This document shows positions 52,446-59,319 of a stretch of DNA of 64,000 bases, piece by piece. Position 1 is the first letter of the stretch; the number at the start of each line of letters is the position of its first letter. This stretch comes from Pseudorhodobacter antarcticus (GTDB taxonomy: Bacteria > Pseudomonadota > Alphaproteobacteria > Rhodobacterales > Rhodobacteraceae): the NCBI GenBank assembly GCA_945862435.1, contig CAMAXX010000009.1:1-64000 (forward strand), in the 5' to 3' direction. The notes under the pieces are model-generated. The model saw only the letters and a list, made by a program, of their open reading frames with translations. It was not told the DNA's origin and made no database searches. A program made the translations under genes and the position numbers.

Positions 52446-53954
52446 ATGAACGAAGTTGCTACGCTGCGCCCGATCCTGCCGCCCGCGCTTGAGTCTGCGC
52501 AAACCGATGTTCTGCCCCAAAACATCGAGGCCGAGCAGCAGCTTTTGGGCGCGATTTTGACCAATAATGATGTGTATGATCGCATCAGCAGCCTTGTTAA
52601 GCCTGAACATTTCTTTGACCCAGTCCATCAGCGTATTTTTGAACGCGCAGCAGCCCGAATTCAAAAGAACGCCATTGTCAGCCCTGTCACCCTGAAACCC
52701 TTTTTCGAAGATGACGAGGGTCTGAAAGAACTGGGCGGGCCGTCTTATCTTGTGCGGCTGGCGGGGGCTGCGATTTCGGCCTATGCGGCACGTGATTATG
52801 CGCAGATGATTTATGATCTGGCCGTGCGGCGCGAATTGATCGCGCTGGGCCGCGACATTGCTGCCAAGGCTGGCAAAGTCGAGGTGGACAGCGAACCCAA
52901 AGAACAAATCATCGAGGCCGAGCAGCGCCTGTATAAGCTGGGCGAACAGGGCGTGGCCGAGCGCGGCTTTCAATCCTTTCTAAAGGCCGTCACGCAAGCG
53001 GTGGATATGGCCAACGCCGCCTATCAGCGCGATGGTGGGTTGGCGGGTATTTCGACGGGTCTCATTGATCTGGACAAGAAACTGGGCGGGCTGCACCCAT
53101 CGGATTTGCTGATACTCGCGGGCCGTCCGTCTATGGGCAAAACTTCGCTTGCGACCAATATCGCCTTTAACATTGCCAAGGCGCATCGGCGCGGCGTGCT
53201 GCCCAATGGCGATCAGGGCAGTGTGCAAGGCGGGGTTGTAGGCTTTTTCAGTTTGGAAATGAGCGCCGAACAGCTTGCCGCACGTATCTTGTCCGAAGCC
53301 GCCGAAATTCCATCCGATCAGATCAGGCGCGGCGATATGACCGAAGGCGAGTTTCGCCGCTTTGTCGAGGCCGCAAAGTCGCTTGAAACCTGCCCGCTGT
53401 TTATCGACGATACCCCTGCCCTGCCGATATCCCAAGTCGCCGCGCGCGCGCGAAGGCTAAAGCGCACGCATGGGCTGGATGTGCTGATTATCGACTACTT
53501 GCAGCTGCTCAAGGGGTCTAGCAAGGAAAATCGCGTGCAGGAAGTGTCCGAAATTACCCAAGGCCTAAAGGCCATTGCCAAAGAATTGAACATTCCCGTC
53601 GTGGCCCTGTCGCAGCTCTCGCGCCAAGTGGAAAGCCGCGAAGATAAACGCCCCCAACTATCAGATCTGCGCGAATCAGGCTCGATCGAGCAAGACGCAG
53701 ATGTGGTGATGTTTGTGTATCGCGATGAATATTACAAAGAACGCGAAAAGCCCGGCGATCACGAGCTGGATAAAATGGCGCAGTGGCAGGCCGTGATGGA
53801 ACAAGTGCACGGCAAGGCCGAAGTTATTATCGGCAAACAGCGACACGGGCCGATTGGGTCGGTTGAACTGGCGTTCGAAGGGCAATTTACCCGCTTTTCC
53901 AACCTTGCCAAAGTGTGGCAGGCTGGCGGCACAAATAAAGACGTGGGGTTCTGA
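52446..53954 (+). CDS. dnaB: Replicative DNA helicase
   Basis: Hexameric helicase of the replisome. N-terminal domain (about residues 1-175) starts LPQNIEAEQQLLGAILTNNDVYDRI; the RecA-like domain has Walker A GRPSMGKTS (about 226-234), FSLEMSAEQLAARIL, Walker B LDVLIIDYLQLL (near 343-354), and the C-terminal DLRESGSIEQDADVVMFVYRDEYY. 502 residues, with no intein. Start ATG 52446 has AGAGGA upstream. The stop overlaps the next gene (TGATG). Confidence 0.97.
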   Translation: MNEVATLRPILPPALESAQTDVLPQNIEAEQQLLGAILTNNDVYDRISSLVKPEHFFDPVHQRIFERAAARIQKNAIVSPVTLKPFFEDDEGLKELGGPSYLVRLAGAAISAYAARDYAQMIYDLAVRRELIALGRDIAAKAGKVEVDSEPKEQIIEAEQRLYKLGEQGVAERGFQSFLKAVTQAVDMANAAYQRDGGLAGISTGLIDLDKKLGGLHPSDLLILAGRPSMGKTSLATNIAFNIAKAHRRGVLPNGDQGSVQGGVVGFFSLEMSAEQLAARILSEAAEIPSDQIRRGDMTEGEFRRFVEAAKSLETCPLFIDDTPALPISQVAARARRLKRTHGLDVLIIDYLQLLKGSSKENRVQEVSEITQGLKAIAKELNIPVVALSQLSRQVESREDKRPQLSDLRESGSIEQDADVVMFVYRDEYYKEREKPGDHELDKMAQWQAVMEQVHGKAEVIIGKQRHGPIGSVELAFEGQFTRFSNLAKVWQAGGTNKDVGF

Positions 53955-54745
53955 TGCGGTCATATTCCTTTACCCATGCAATCATGCGCCTGCCAGCTTC
54001 TAGTATTCTGGATGGCCTGCGCGCGGTGGATACGGGCGCGCCCGATTTGGCCCTAATGTTGCAACATCACGCCAACTATTCAGCGGCGCTTTCGGAAACG
54101 GGTGCATCAATTATTCAGCTGCCTGCCTTGCCGGCCTATCCCGATTCAGTCTTTGTCGAAGATACCGCGCTTTGCCTGCCCGAAGGGGCGGTGGTCATGC
54201 GCCCCAGCGCGCCCAGCCGTCTGGGCGAAGCAGCGGAGATGGCCCCGCATTTGGCGGCGCTTTACCCCAACCTGCGCCATATCACTGGCCCCGAAAGTTT
54301 CATCGAGGCTGGAGATATTCTGATGTGCGAGGGCGAGGTGCTGGTTGGCAGGTCGGCCCGCACCAATGGCGCAGGTATTGCCGAATTGGCGGGGATTTTG
54401 GCCGAGTGGGGCATAAAAACCCGCGAAGTTTTTACGCCTGCGGGCGTTTTGCATTTTAAAACCGATTGCAGCCTCATGGACGGCGAAACAATCCTTGCCA
54501 CGCCGCGCCTTGCCGCATCTGGTTGTTTTGACGGCTACCGCATCATCCACACAGGGGCTGGCGAAGAGGCCGCCGCCAACGCTATTCGCTTTAACAATCT
54601 GGTGCTAATGGCCGCAGGTTTTCCGCGCACGCGCGATGCGCTGGCGGCCGCGGGTTATACAGTGCGCGAGATTGGCAACAGCGAATGCGCCAAGCTGGAT
54701 GGCGGCATGTCCTGCCTGTCCTTGCGCTTTACCCCGCCAAGCTGA
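53954..54745 (+). CDS. Dimethylarginine dimethylaminohydrolase-like protein
   Basis: A 263-residue member of the amidinotransferase/DDAH fold. Conserved substrate and catalytic elements are present: FVEDTALCLPEGAVVMRPSAPSR (about residues 67-89), a Glu-Gly stretch FIEAGDILM, catalytic His167 in GVLHFKTDCSLMDG, and catalytic Cys254 in LDGGMSCLSLRF. In the family the Cys attacks the guanidino carbon of dimethyl- or monomethylarginine, giving citrulline and the amine; related folds use arginine. Translationally coupled to dnaB (TGATG), with no obvious functional link. Confidence 0.88.
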   Translation: MRSYSFTHAIMRLPASSILDGLRAVDTGAPDLALMLQHHANYSAALSETGASIIQLPALPAYPDSVFVEDTALCLPEGAVVMRPSAPSRLGEAAEMAPHLAALYPNLRHITGPESFIEAGDILMCEGEVLVGRSARTNGAGIAELAGILAEWGIKTREVFTPAGVLHFKTDCSLMDGETILATPRLAASGCFDGYRIIHTGAGEEAAANAIRFNNLVLMAAGFPRTRDALAAAGYTVREIGNSECAKLDGGMSCLSLRFTPPS

Positions 54746-54778
54746 TCGGGCATAAGGGAGAAAAGCCTAAGGTTGCAT

Positions 54779-55792
54779 ATGGCCCTCACCCCCAAAAAAG
54801 CCCCCCCAAAACGGCCTCAGTTCAACATCATCGCGGTGGCCCAAGCGGGGCGGCTTGGCTATGAGGCGGCATTGCTGCTGGCCAGCCTGCGCGCAAGCAA
54901 TCCTGACTTTCAAGGCCGCGTTCTGCTGGCCGAACCCCAGCCTGGGCGGCTGTGGCCGAAGGATCCGCGCATTCCAAATGGGCCGCTGCGCGAGGCGCTG
55001 ATTGGGATGGGGGCCGAATTTATCCCCTTTGAGGCACGCGAATTCGGTGCGCCCTATGCGATTGGCAACAAAATGGAATGCTTATCCGCCATGCCCGACG
55101 CACCGTTTTTGTTTTTGGATACCGACACGCTGATTACGGGCGATTTGGGCACAGTGGGGTTTGACTTTAGCAATCCCTCCGCTTCGATGCGGCGCGAAGG
55201 CACATGGCCAACGATCGAACTTTATGGCCCCAGTTATCACGACACGTGGAAATCACTGTATGATTTGATGGGGCTGGATATTGCCCCCACCATCGACACG
55301 GCTCAGCCCGATGAATATTGGCAGCGCTATATGTATTTCAATGCGGGATGGTTTTTTGGTGCCTCGGCCCCTGCATTTGGAAACCGATTTTTGGATACGG
55401 CCTGCACGATCCGTGACAGCACCCCGCCCGAAGTGGTGATCCAAGAGTTGTATCCATGGCTGGATCAAATTGCGCTTCCTTTGGTGATCCACGCCCTTGG
55501 CGGCGGGCGGCCCAACGCCGCGCTGGCGGGGCTGGACGGCGCTGTAACCTGCCACTACCGCCTGCTTCCGCTGCTATATGCCCGCGAATCCGACCGCGTG
55601 GTTGAGGCGCTAGAGACCGCAGCAAACCGTTCCGACTTGCGCCCCATTTTGCGCGATTATGAGCCTGTCAAAATGATGGTCTATCAAAACAAAGGCCGCA
55701 AAGCCCGCGCCTTGTTTGACCGCGCGAACCTGCCGCGCCGCGAGCAGGCGATCCGCAAGGTGCTAAAGGCCGAAGGTTTGTGGCTGAGGTAG
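54779..55792 (+). CDS. Uncharacterised glycosyltransferase-like protein
   Basis: A 337-residue protein I cannot place in a named family. The N-terminal region (FNIIAVAQAGRLGYEAALLLASLR, about residues 15-38) looks like an alpha/beta fold start, and FLFLDTDTLITGDL (Asp114, Asp116) is a GT-A style DxD motif preceded by AIGNKMECLSAM, reminiscent of GT8-type sugar transferases. An acceptor-side segment YFNAGWFFGA follows at about residue 184. No membrane helix. Start ATG 54779 with AAGGGAGA about 16 bases upstream. Sits 33 bases after the DDAH-like gene; likely adds a sugar to a surface compound, but neither donor nor acceptor can be inferred. Confidence 0.7.
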   Translation: MALTPKKAPPKRPQFNIIAVAQAGRLGYEAALLLASLRASNPDFQGRVLLAEPQPGRLWPKDPRIPNGPLREALIGMGAEFIPFEAREFGAPYAIGNKMECLSAMPDAPFLFLDTDTLITGDLGTVGFDFSNPSASMRREGTWPTIELYGPSYHDTWKSLYDLMGLDIAPTIDTAQPDEYWQRYMYFNAGWFFGASAPAFGNRFLDTACTIRDSTPPEVVIQELYPWLDQIALPLVIHALGGGRPNAALAGLDGAVTCHYRLLPLLYARESDRVVEALETAANRSDLRPILRDYEPVKMMVYQNKGRKARALFDRANLPRREQAIRKVLKAEGLWLR

Positions 55793-55951
55793 AAGGGGGC
55801 TTTGCCCCCAGCTGCTAAAGCAAGCTTCAGCAGCATCCCCCAGGATATTTCCAGAGCAGGGAAGCAGGCAGATGGTATGCGCCTTCCTTACTCCACAAAT
55901 ATCCTCGGGGTGAATTGGCCGTAGGCCAAGAGGGGGGCGAGCCCCCCTTTC
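55793..55951. repeat. Head-to-head pair of intergenic repeats between convergent genes
   Basis: Left copy on the minus strand (about 55870 down to 55793: GCTTCCCTGCTC, AAATATCC, G-run, an inner stem-loop GCTGCTGAAG/CTTTAGCAGC, then a GGGGGC-AAA-GCCCCC hairpin). Right copy on the plus strand (about 55881-55949: CTTCCTTACTCC, AAATATCC, G-run, TTGGCC-GTA-GGCCAA and GGGGGG-CGAG-CCCCCC). The arms reach the stop codons of both flanking genes. Same arrangement as at 401-552. Confidence 0.7.
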
Positions 55952-56540
55952 AGGCCCATAGGACAGGCACCATTGAGGCAATCAAAAGCCCCGCCATCGT
56001 CCAGTTGAACACCCGCAAGCGGACAGGGTTTTGCAGCAAGGTGCGCAGCGCCTCACCCATCGCGCACCACAGCGCAACTGACGGCAAGTTGACGGCGGCA
56101 AAAACCAGACCCACGGCAAAAATTACCGCAAAACTGCCATCCCCGCCGTAAACTGTGGCGGCGGTGATCGCCATGGCAATGGCCTTGGGGTTGACCCATT
56201 GAAACGCGGCGGCTTGCCAGAACGTCAGGGGCGACGCGCCTACTTTGCCCGCCGAGGGGGCGGCAGAATGGGCGATTTTCCATGCCAGCCACGCCACATA
56301 GCCAATGGCCGCAAGTTTTAGCCCAATCATCACCTGCGGCACGGCGTGCAGGGCTGCGGCAAGACCCATCCCCATGACCACCACCATAAAGGCATGGCCC
56401 AATGAGATACCAAGCATATGCGGCAAACTGCGCGGAACCCCAAAATTCGCCCCAGATGCAAGCAGCATCATATTGTTAGGCCCTGGCGTGGCGCTGGTGG
56501 CAAAGGCATAGGCAATCAGGGGGATGAGTGTATTTTCCAT
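55950..56540 (-). CDS. LysE-family amino-acid exporter
   Basis: A 196-residue inner-membrane protein of the LysE/RhtB superfamily with about six hydrophobic segments. The N-terminal YAFATSATPGPNNMMLLASGANFGVPRSLPHMLGISLGHAF (about residues 11-51) contains the characteristic PGPNN-type motif, followed by GLKLAAIGYVAWLAWKI and WVNPKAIAMA. Exports a small amino acid or homoserine-like solute. Divergent from an Lrp-type regulator, a classical arrangement for such exporters. Confidence 0.9.
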   Translation of the reverse strand: MENTLIPLIAYAFATSATPGPNNMMLLASGANFGVPRSLPHMLGISLGHAFMVVVMGMGLAAALHAVPQVMIGLKLAAIGYVAWLAWKIAHSAAPSAGKVGASPLTFWQAAAFQWVNPKAIAMAITAATVYGGDGSFAVIFAVGLVFAAVNLPSVALWCAMGEALRTLLQNPVRLRVFNWTMAGLLIASMVPVLWA

Positions 56541-56572
56541 AACCTATTATTGCAGAGTGTAGCGAATTTTGA

Positions 56573-56607
56573 TTGCAAATCAGCGAATTTTTATCAATTA
56601 TTTGCAA
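56573..56607. promoter_or_regulatory. Inverted repeat between lysE-like and Lrp-type genes
   Basis: TTGCAAAT (56573-56580) and ATTTGCAA (56600-56607) form a perfect eight-base inverted repeat with a 19-base AT-rich spacer, directly before the regulator ATG and 33 bases from the exporter ATG. Likely operator of the Lrp-type protein. Confidence 0.5.
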
Positions 56608-56610
56608 CAA

Positions 56611-57063
56611 ATGGCAAAAATTGACGACATAGACCATAAAATATTGCGCGCATTGTCCGCCGATGCGCGCCAATCCAACTTGCATTTAGCCGAAAAGGTC
56701 GGCCTCTCGCCCAGCGCCTGCCTGCGCCGCGTGCAGGAATTGGAACGCAGCGGCGTGATTAAAGGCTACCGCGCGGTGCTAGATCCTGCCAAACTGGGCG
56801 TTGGGTTTTTGGCTTATGTCACTGTCGGCCTGAACAGCCATACCAAGGCCGCGCAAGAAGCGTTTGAACGCGCCATGTCGCGCGCGGCGGCGGTGGTGGA
56901 ATGCCACAACATCACGGGCACAGTGGAATATCTGCTGCGCGTGGAAACGCCCGATCTGGCGGCCTACAAAAATTTCCACACCGAAGTGCTGGGTGTGCTG
57001 CCACAGGTAAATGCGATCACGTCCTTTGTGGTGATGGACAGCCCCAAGGACATGCGGGCCTAG
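56611..57063 (+). CDS. Lrp/AsnC-family regulator of the divergent exporter
   Basis: A 150-residue regulator: N-terminal HTH (about residues 4-60, IDHKILRALSADARQSNLHLAEKVGLSPSACLRRVQELERSGVIKGY) and RAM ligand domain (about 68-142, with VVECHNITGTVEYLLRVETPD). It belongs to the general Lrp group and probably controls the divergent LysE-type exporter in response to an amino acid. ATG 56611 has no clear ribosome site; the message may be leaderless, or the TTG at 56569 may be used, but the latter would translate the inverted repeat. Confidence 0.92.
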   Translation: MAKIDDIDHKILRALSADARQSNLHLAEKVGLSPSACLRRVQELERSGVIKGYRAVLDPAKLGVGFLAYVTVGLNSHTKAAQEAFERAMSRAAAVVECHNITGTVEYLLRVETPDLAAYKNFHTEVLGVLPQVNAITSFVVMDSPKDMRA

Positions 57064-57071
57064 CACCGCCT

Positions 57072-57122
57072 AGCAAGTCAATACTTCTTGCTGCAGAGAC
57101 ATATCGCCCCTAGCTTAGGGGC
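57072..57122 (+). promoter_or_regulatory. Two hairpins in the metY leader
   Basis: AGCAAG-N9-CTTGCT (57072-57092) and GCCCCTA-GCT-TAGGGGC (57106-57122), the second perfect and 10 bases before AAGGAGG. They might form an attenuator or an operator controlling metY. I checked for SAM-II and SAM/SAH riboswitch consensus and did not find the required core. Confidence 0.3.
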
Positions 57123-57142
57123 AGATTTAGAAGGAGGCTGTA

Positions 57143-58423
57143 ATGACCCATCAATTTGATACCCTAGCAATCCACGCGGGCACTGCGCCCGACCCTGCCA
57201 CGGGCGCGCGGCAGGTGCCTATTTATCAGACCACCGCCTATGTGTTTCGCGATGCCGATCACGCCGCAAAATTGTTTAACCTGCAAGAAGTTGGCTATAT
57301 TTATTCCCGCCTGACCAACCCCACCATTTCTGCCCTTGCCAACCGCGTTTGCGCGCTGGAAGGCGGGGCGGGGGCGATTTGCTGCTCGTCTGGCCATGCG
57401 GCGCAGATCATGGCGCTGTTTCCGCTGATGGCACCCGGGCGCAATGTTGTCGCCTCGACCCGTCTTTATGGCGGCACCATCCAACAGTTTTCCAACACCA
57501 TCCGCAAATTTGGCTGGTCGGCCAAATTTGTCGATTTTGATGACCCAAAGGCGATTGAAGCGGCGATTGACGGCGATACCCGCGCGATTTTCTGTGAAAC
57601 CATCTGCAACCCCGGCGGCGCGATTTCGGATTTGGACGCCATTGCGCGTGTGGCCGATATGGCTGGCCTGCCGTTGATTGTCGATAACACCACCGCCACG
57701 CCCTACCTGTGCCGCCCCATCGAACATGGGGCGACCTTGGTTGTGCATTCGGCCACGAAATACCTGACGGGCAACGGCACGGTCACAGGCGGCATTGTGG
57801 TAGACAGCGGCAAGTTTAACTGGTCAGCATCGGACAAGTTCCCCAGCCTATCGGCGCCTGAACCCGCCTATCACGGTATGGTTTTTCACCCCACCTTGGG
57901 CGGTATGGCCTTTACCTTTCATTCCATCGCCATTGGCCTGCGCGATTTGGGCATGACGATGAACCCCCAAGGCGCGCATTACACGCTAATGGGAATCGAA
58001 ACCCTGTCGCTGCGCATGCAGCGCCATGTGGAAAACGCTAAGATGGTGGCCGAATGGCTGGAAAAAGACCCGCGCGTTGAAAAGGTGACGTATCCAGGTC
58101 TTGCGTCGAACCCCTATCACGCGCTGGCGCGCAAGATCACGCCAAATGGCGCGGGGGCGCTGTTTACGGTGGCGGTTAAGGGCGGCTATGAAGCCTGCGT
58201 TAAGCTGGTTGATAGCGTGAAGCTGTTTAGCCATGTCGCCAACCTTGGCGATACGCGCAGTTTAATCATTCACCCCGCGTCAACCACGCATCGCCAGCTA
58301 TCGGAGGATGCACAAGTTGCGGCAGGGGCAGCGGCAAATGTCATCCGCCTGTCGATTGGCATTGAAGATGTGCGCGATATCATTGCCGATTTGGATCAGG
58401 CGCTAACAGCGGCGACCCAGTAA
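57143..58423 (+). CDS. metY: O-acetylhomoserine sulfhydrylase
   Basis: PLP enzyme of the Cys/Met-metabolism family that makes homocysteine from O-acetylhomoserine and sulfide. The 426-residue protein starts FDTLAIHAGTAPDPATGARQVPIYQTTAYVF, has YSRLTNPT, the PLP lysine Lys206 in HSATKYLTGNGTVTGG, and the late SLGDTRSL-like NLGDTRSLIIHPASTTH and RLSIGIEDVRDI. Strong AAGGAGG site before ATG 57143. It can use the sulfide produced by the cysI/cysH operon at 34-38 kb. Confidence 0.95.
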   Translation: MTHQFDTLAIHAGTAPDPATGARQVPIYQTTAYVFRDADHAAKLFNLQEVGYIYSRLTNPTISALANRVCALEGGAGAICCSSGHAAQIMALFPLMAPGRNVVASTRLYGGTIQQFSNTIRKFGWSAKFVDFDDPKAIEAAIDGDTRAIFCETICNPGGAISDLDAIARVADMAGLPLIVDNTTATPYLCRPIEHGATLVVHSATKYLTGNGTVTGGIVVDSGKFNWSASDKFPSLSAPEPAYHGMVFHPTLGGMAFTFHSIAIGLRDLGMTMNPQGAHYTLMGIETLSLRMQRHVENAKMVAEWLEKDPRVEKVTYPGLASNPYHALARKITPNGAGALFTVAVKGGYEACVKLVDSVKLFSHVANLGDTRSLIIHPASTTHRQLSEDAQVAAGAAANVIRLSIGIEDVRDIIADLDQALTAATQ

Positions 58424-58459
58424 CAAAATGGGGCGGTTTGCGCCGCCCCCACCTTTTCC

Positions 58460-59152
58460 CTATTGCACGATTTCAAACACCACGGTGACCTGCGCCGAAA
58501 TGCCAATCTCGCCGCTTGCAATGGGAACGGATGCTTCGTCCATCGCGGCCTTTAGCATCGGCATTGGGCTGACATATCCGCCATTTTCGCTGATCGACAC
58601 GATCTTACCCAAGCTTGCCCCTGCGGCTGTGACCAGTTCGGTCGCTTTGCCAGCAGCATCCTTGATCGCCGATTGGCGCGCCTGTGATTGCGCGGGTTTC
58701 GGATTAGATTGCTCAAAACTAAGCCCGTTCAACGTATTTGCCCCGTCTTTGACGGCCGCATCCACAACACTGCCCAAAATTGCCAAATCGCGCACCCGCG
58801 CGGTCAGCATATTGCTGGCGGTGTAGCCGCGAATTTCTGGCGTTTGCATTGTGTCATCCTGCACCCAATTGGGCTGAAGCTGCAGATTTGATGTTTGCAA
58901 ATCGCGCGGCTCGATCCCCGCAGCCGCCAGCCGATCCATCACCGCCTGCATGGATGCATTATTTTGCGCCATAGCCTCGGCGGCTGTATCTGCAAGCGTG
59001 GTCACCCCCAAAGATATGCTCGCCATATCAGGGGCGGCCGATACCATACCTTCGCCAGTAACTGTAATAATCCCCGCCCCTTCGGCCAAAACTGGGCCAA
59101 AGGCTGACCCAATCCCCAAAACAATAGCCGCCACTGTCAAAATTTTACGCAT
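58460..59152 (-). CDS. SIMPL (DUF541) periplasmic protein
   Basis: A 230-residue exported protein; signal peptide about residues 1-22 (cut after PVLA). The mature part follows the SIMPL/DUF541 scheme: ITVTGEGMVSAAPDMASISLGV near the start, DLQTSNLQLQPNW in the middle (about residues 94-106), and C-terminal KLVSISE-like GKIVSISENGGYVSPMP and ISAQVTVVFEI. Related E. coli YggE lowers oxidative stress by unknown means. ATG 59152 follows GGGAG. Divergent from the 945-residue gene over 167 bases. Confidence 0.87.
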   Translation of the reverse strand: MRKILTVAAIVLGIGSAFGPVLAEGAGIITVTGEGMVSAAPDMASISLGVTTLADTAAEAMAQNNASMQAVMDRLAAAGIEPRDLQTSNLQLQPNWVQDDTMQTPEIRGYTASNMLTARVRDLAILGSVVDAAVKDGANTLNGLSFEQSNPKPAQSQARQSAIKDAAGKATELVTAAGASLGKIVSISENGGYVSPMPMLKAAMDEASVPIASGEIGISAQVTVVFEIVQ

Positions 59153-59319
59153 GTTATCTCCCAAAACTCAGCAACTTTAAAGTGCAATGCCCAATTGTTA
59201 GCTTTGTTTCTAGGGTTTTGCTTGCCCTTTTTGTGCATTTAGGCGACAAGCTGCTATAAACAACAAAAACAGACGCGCGGGCGTTTATCGCTGGGCGTGA
59301 ATTGTGGTAGGCAGGCGCG

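Noticed and set aside
57064..57142. SAM-II or SAM/SAH riboswitch before metY
   Set aside because: The required pseudoknot core sequences are absent; only two simple hairpins are visible.
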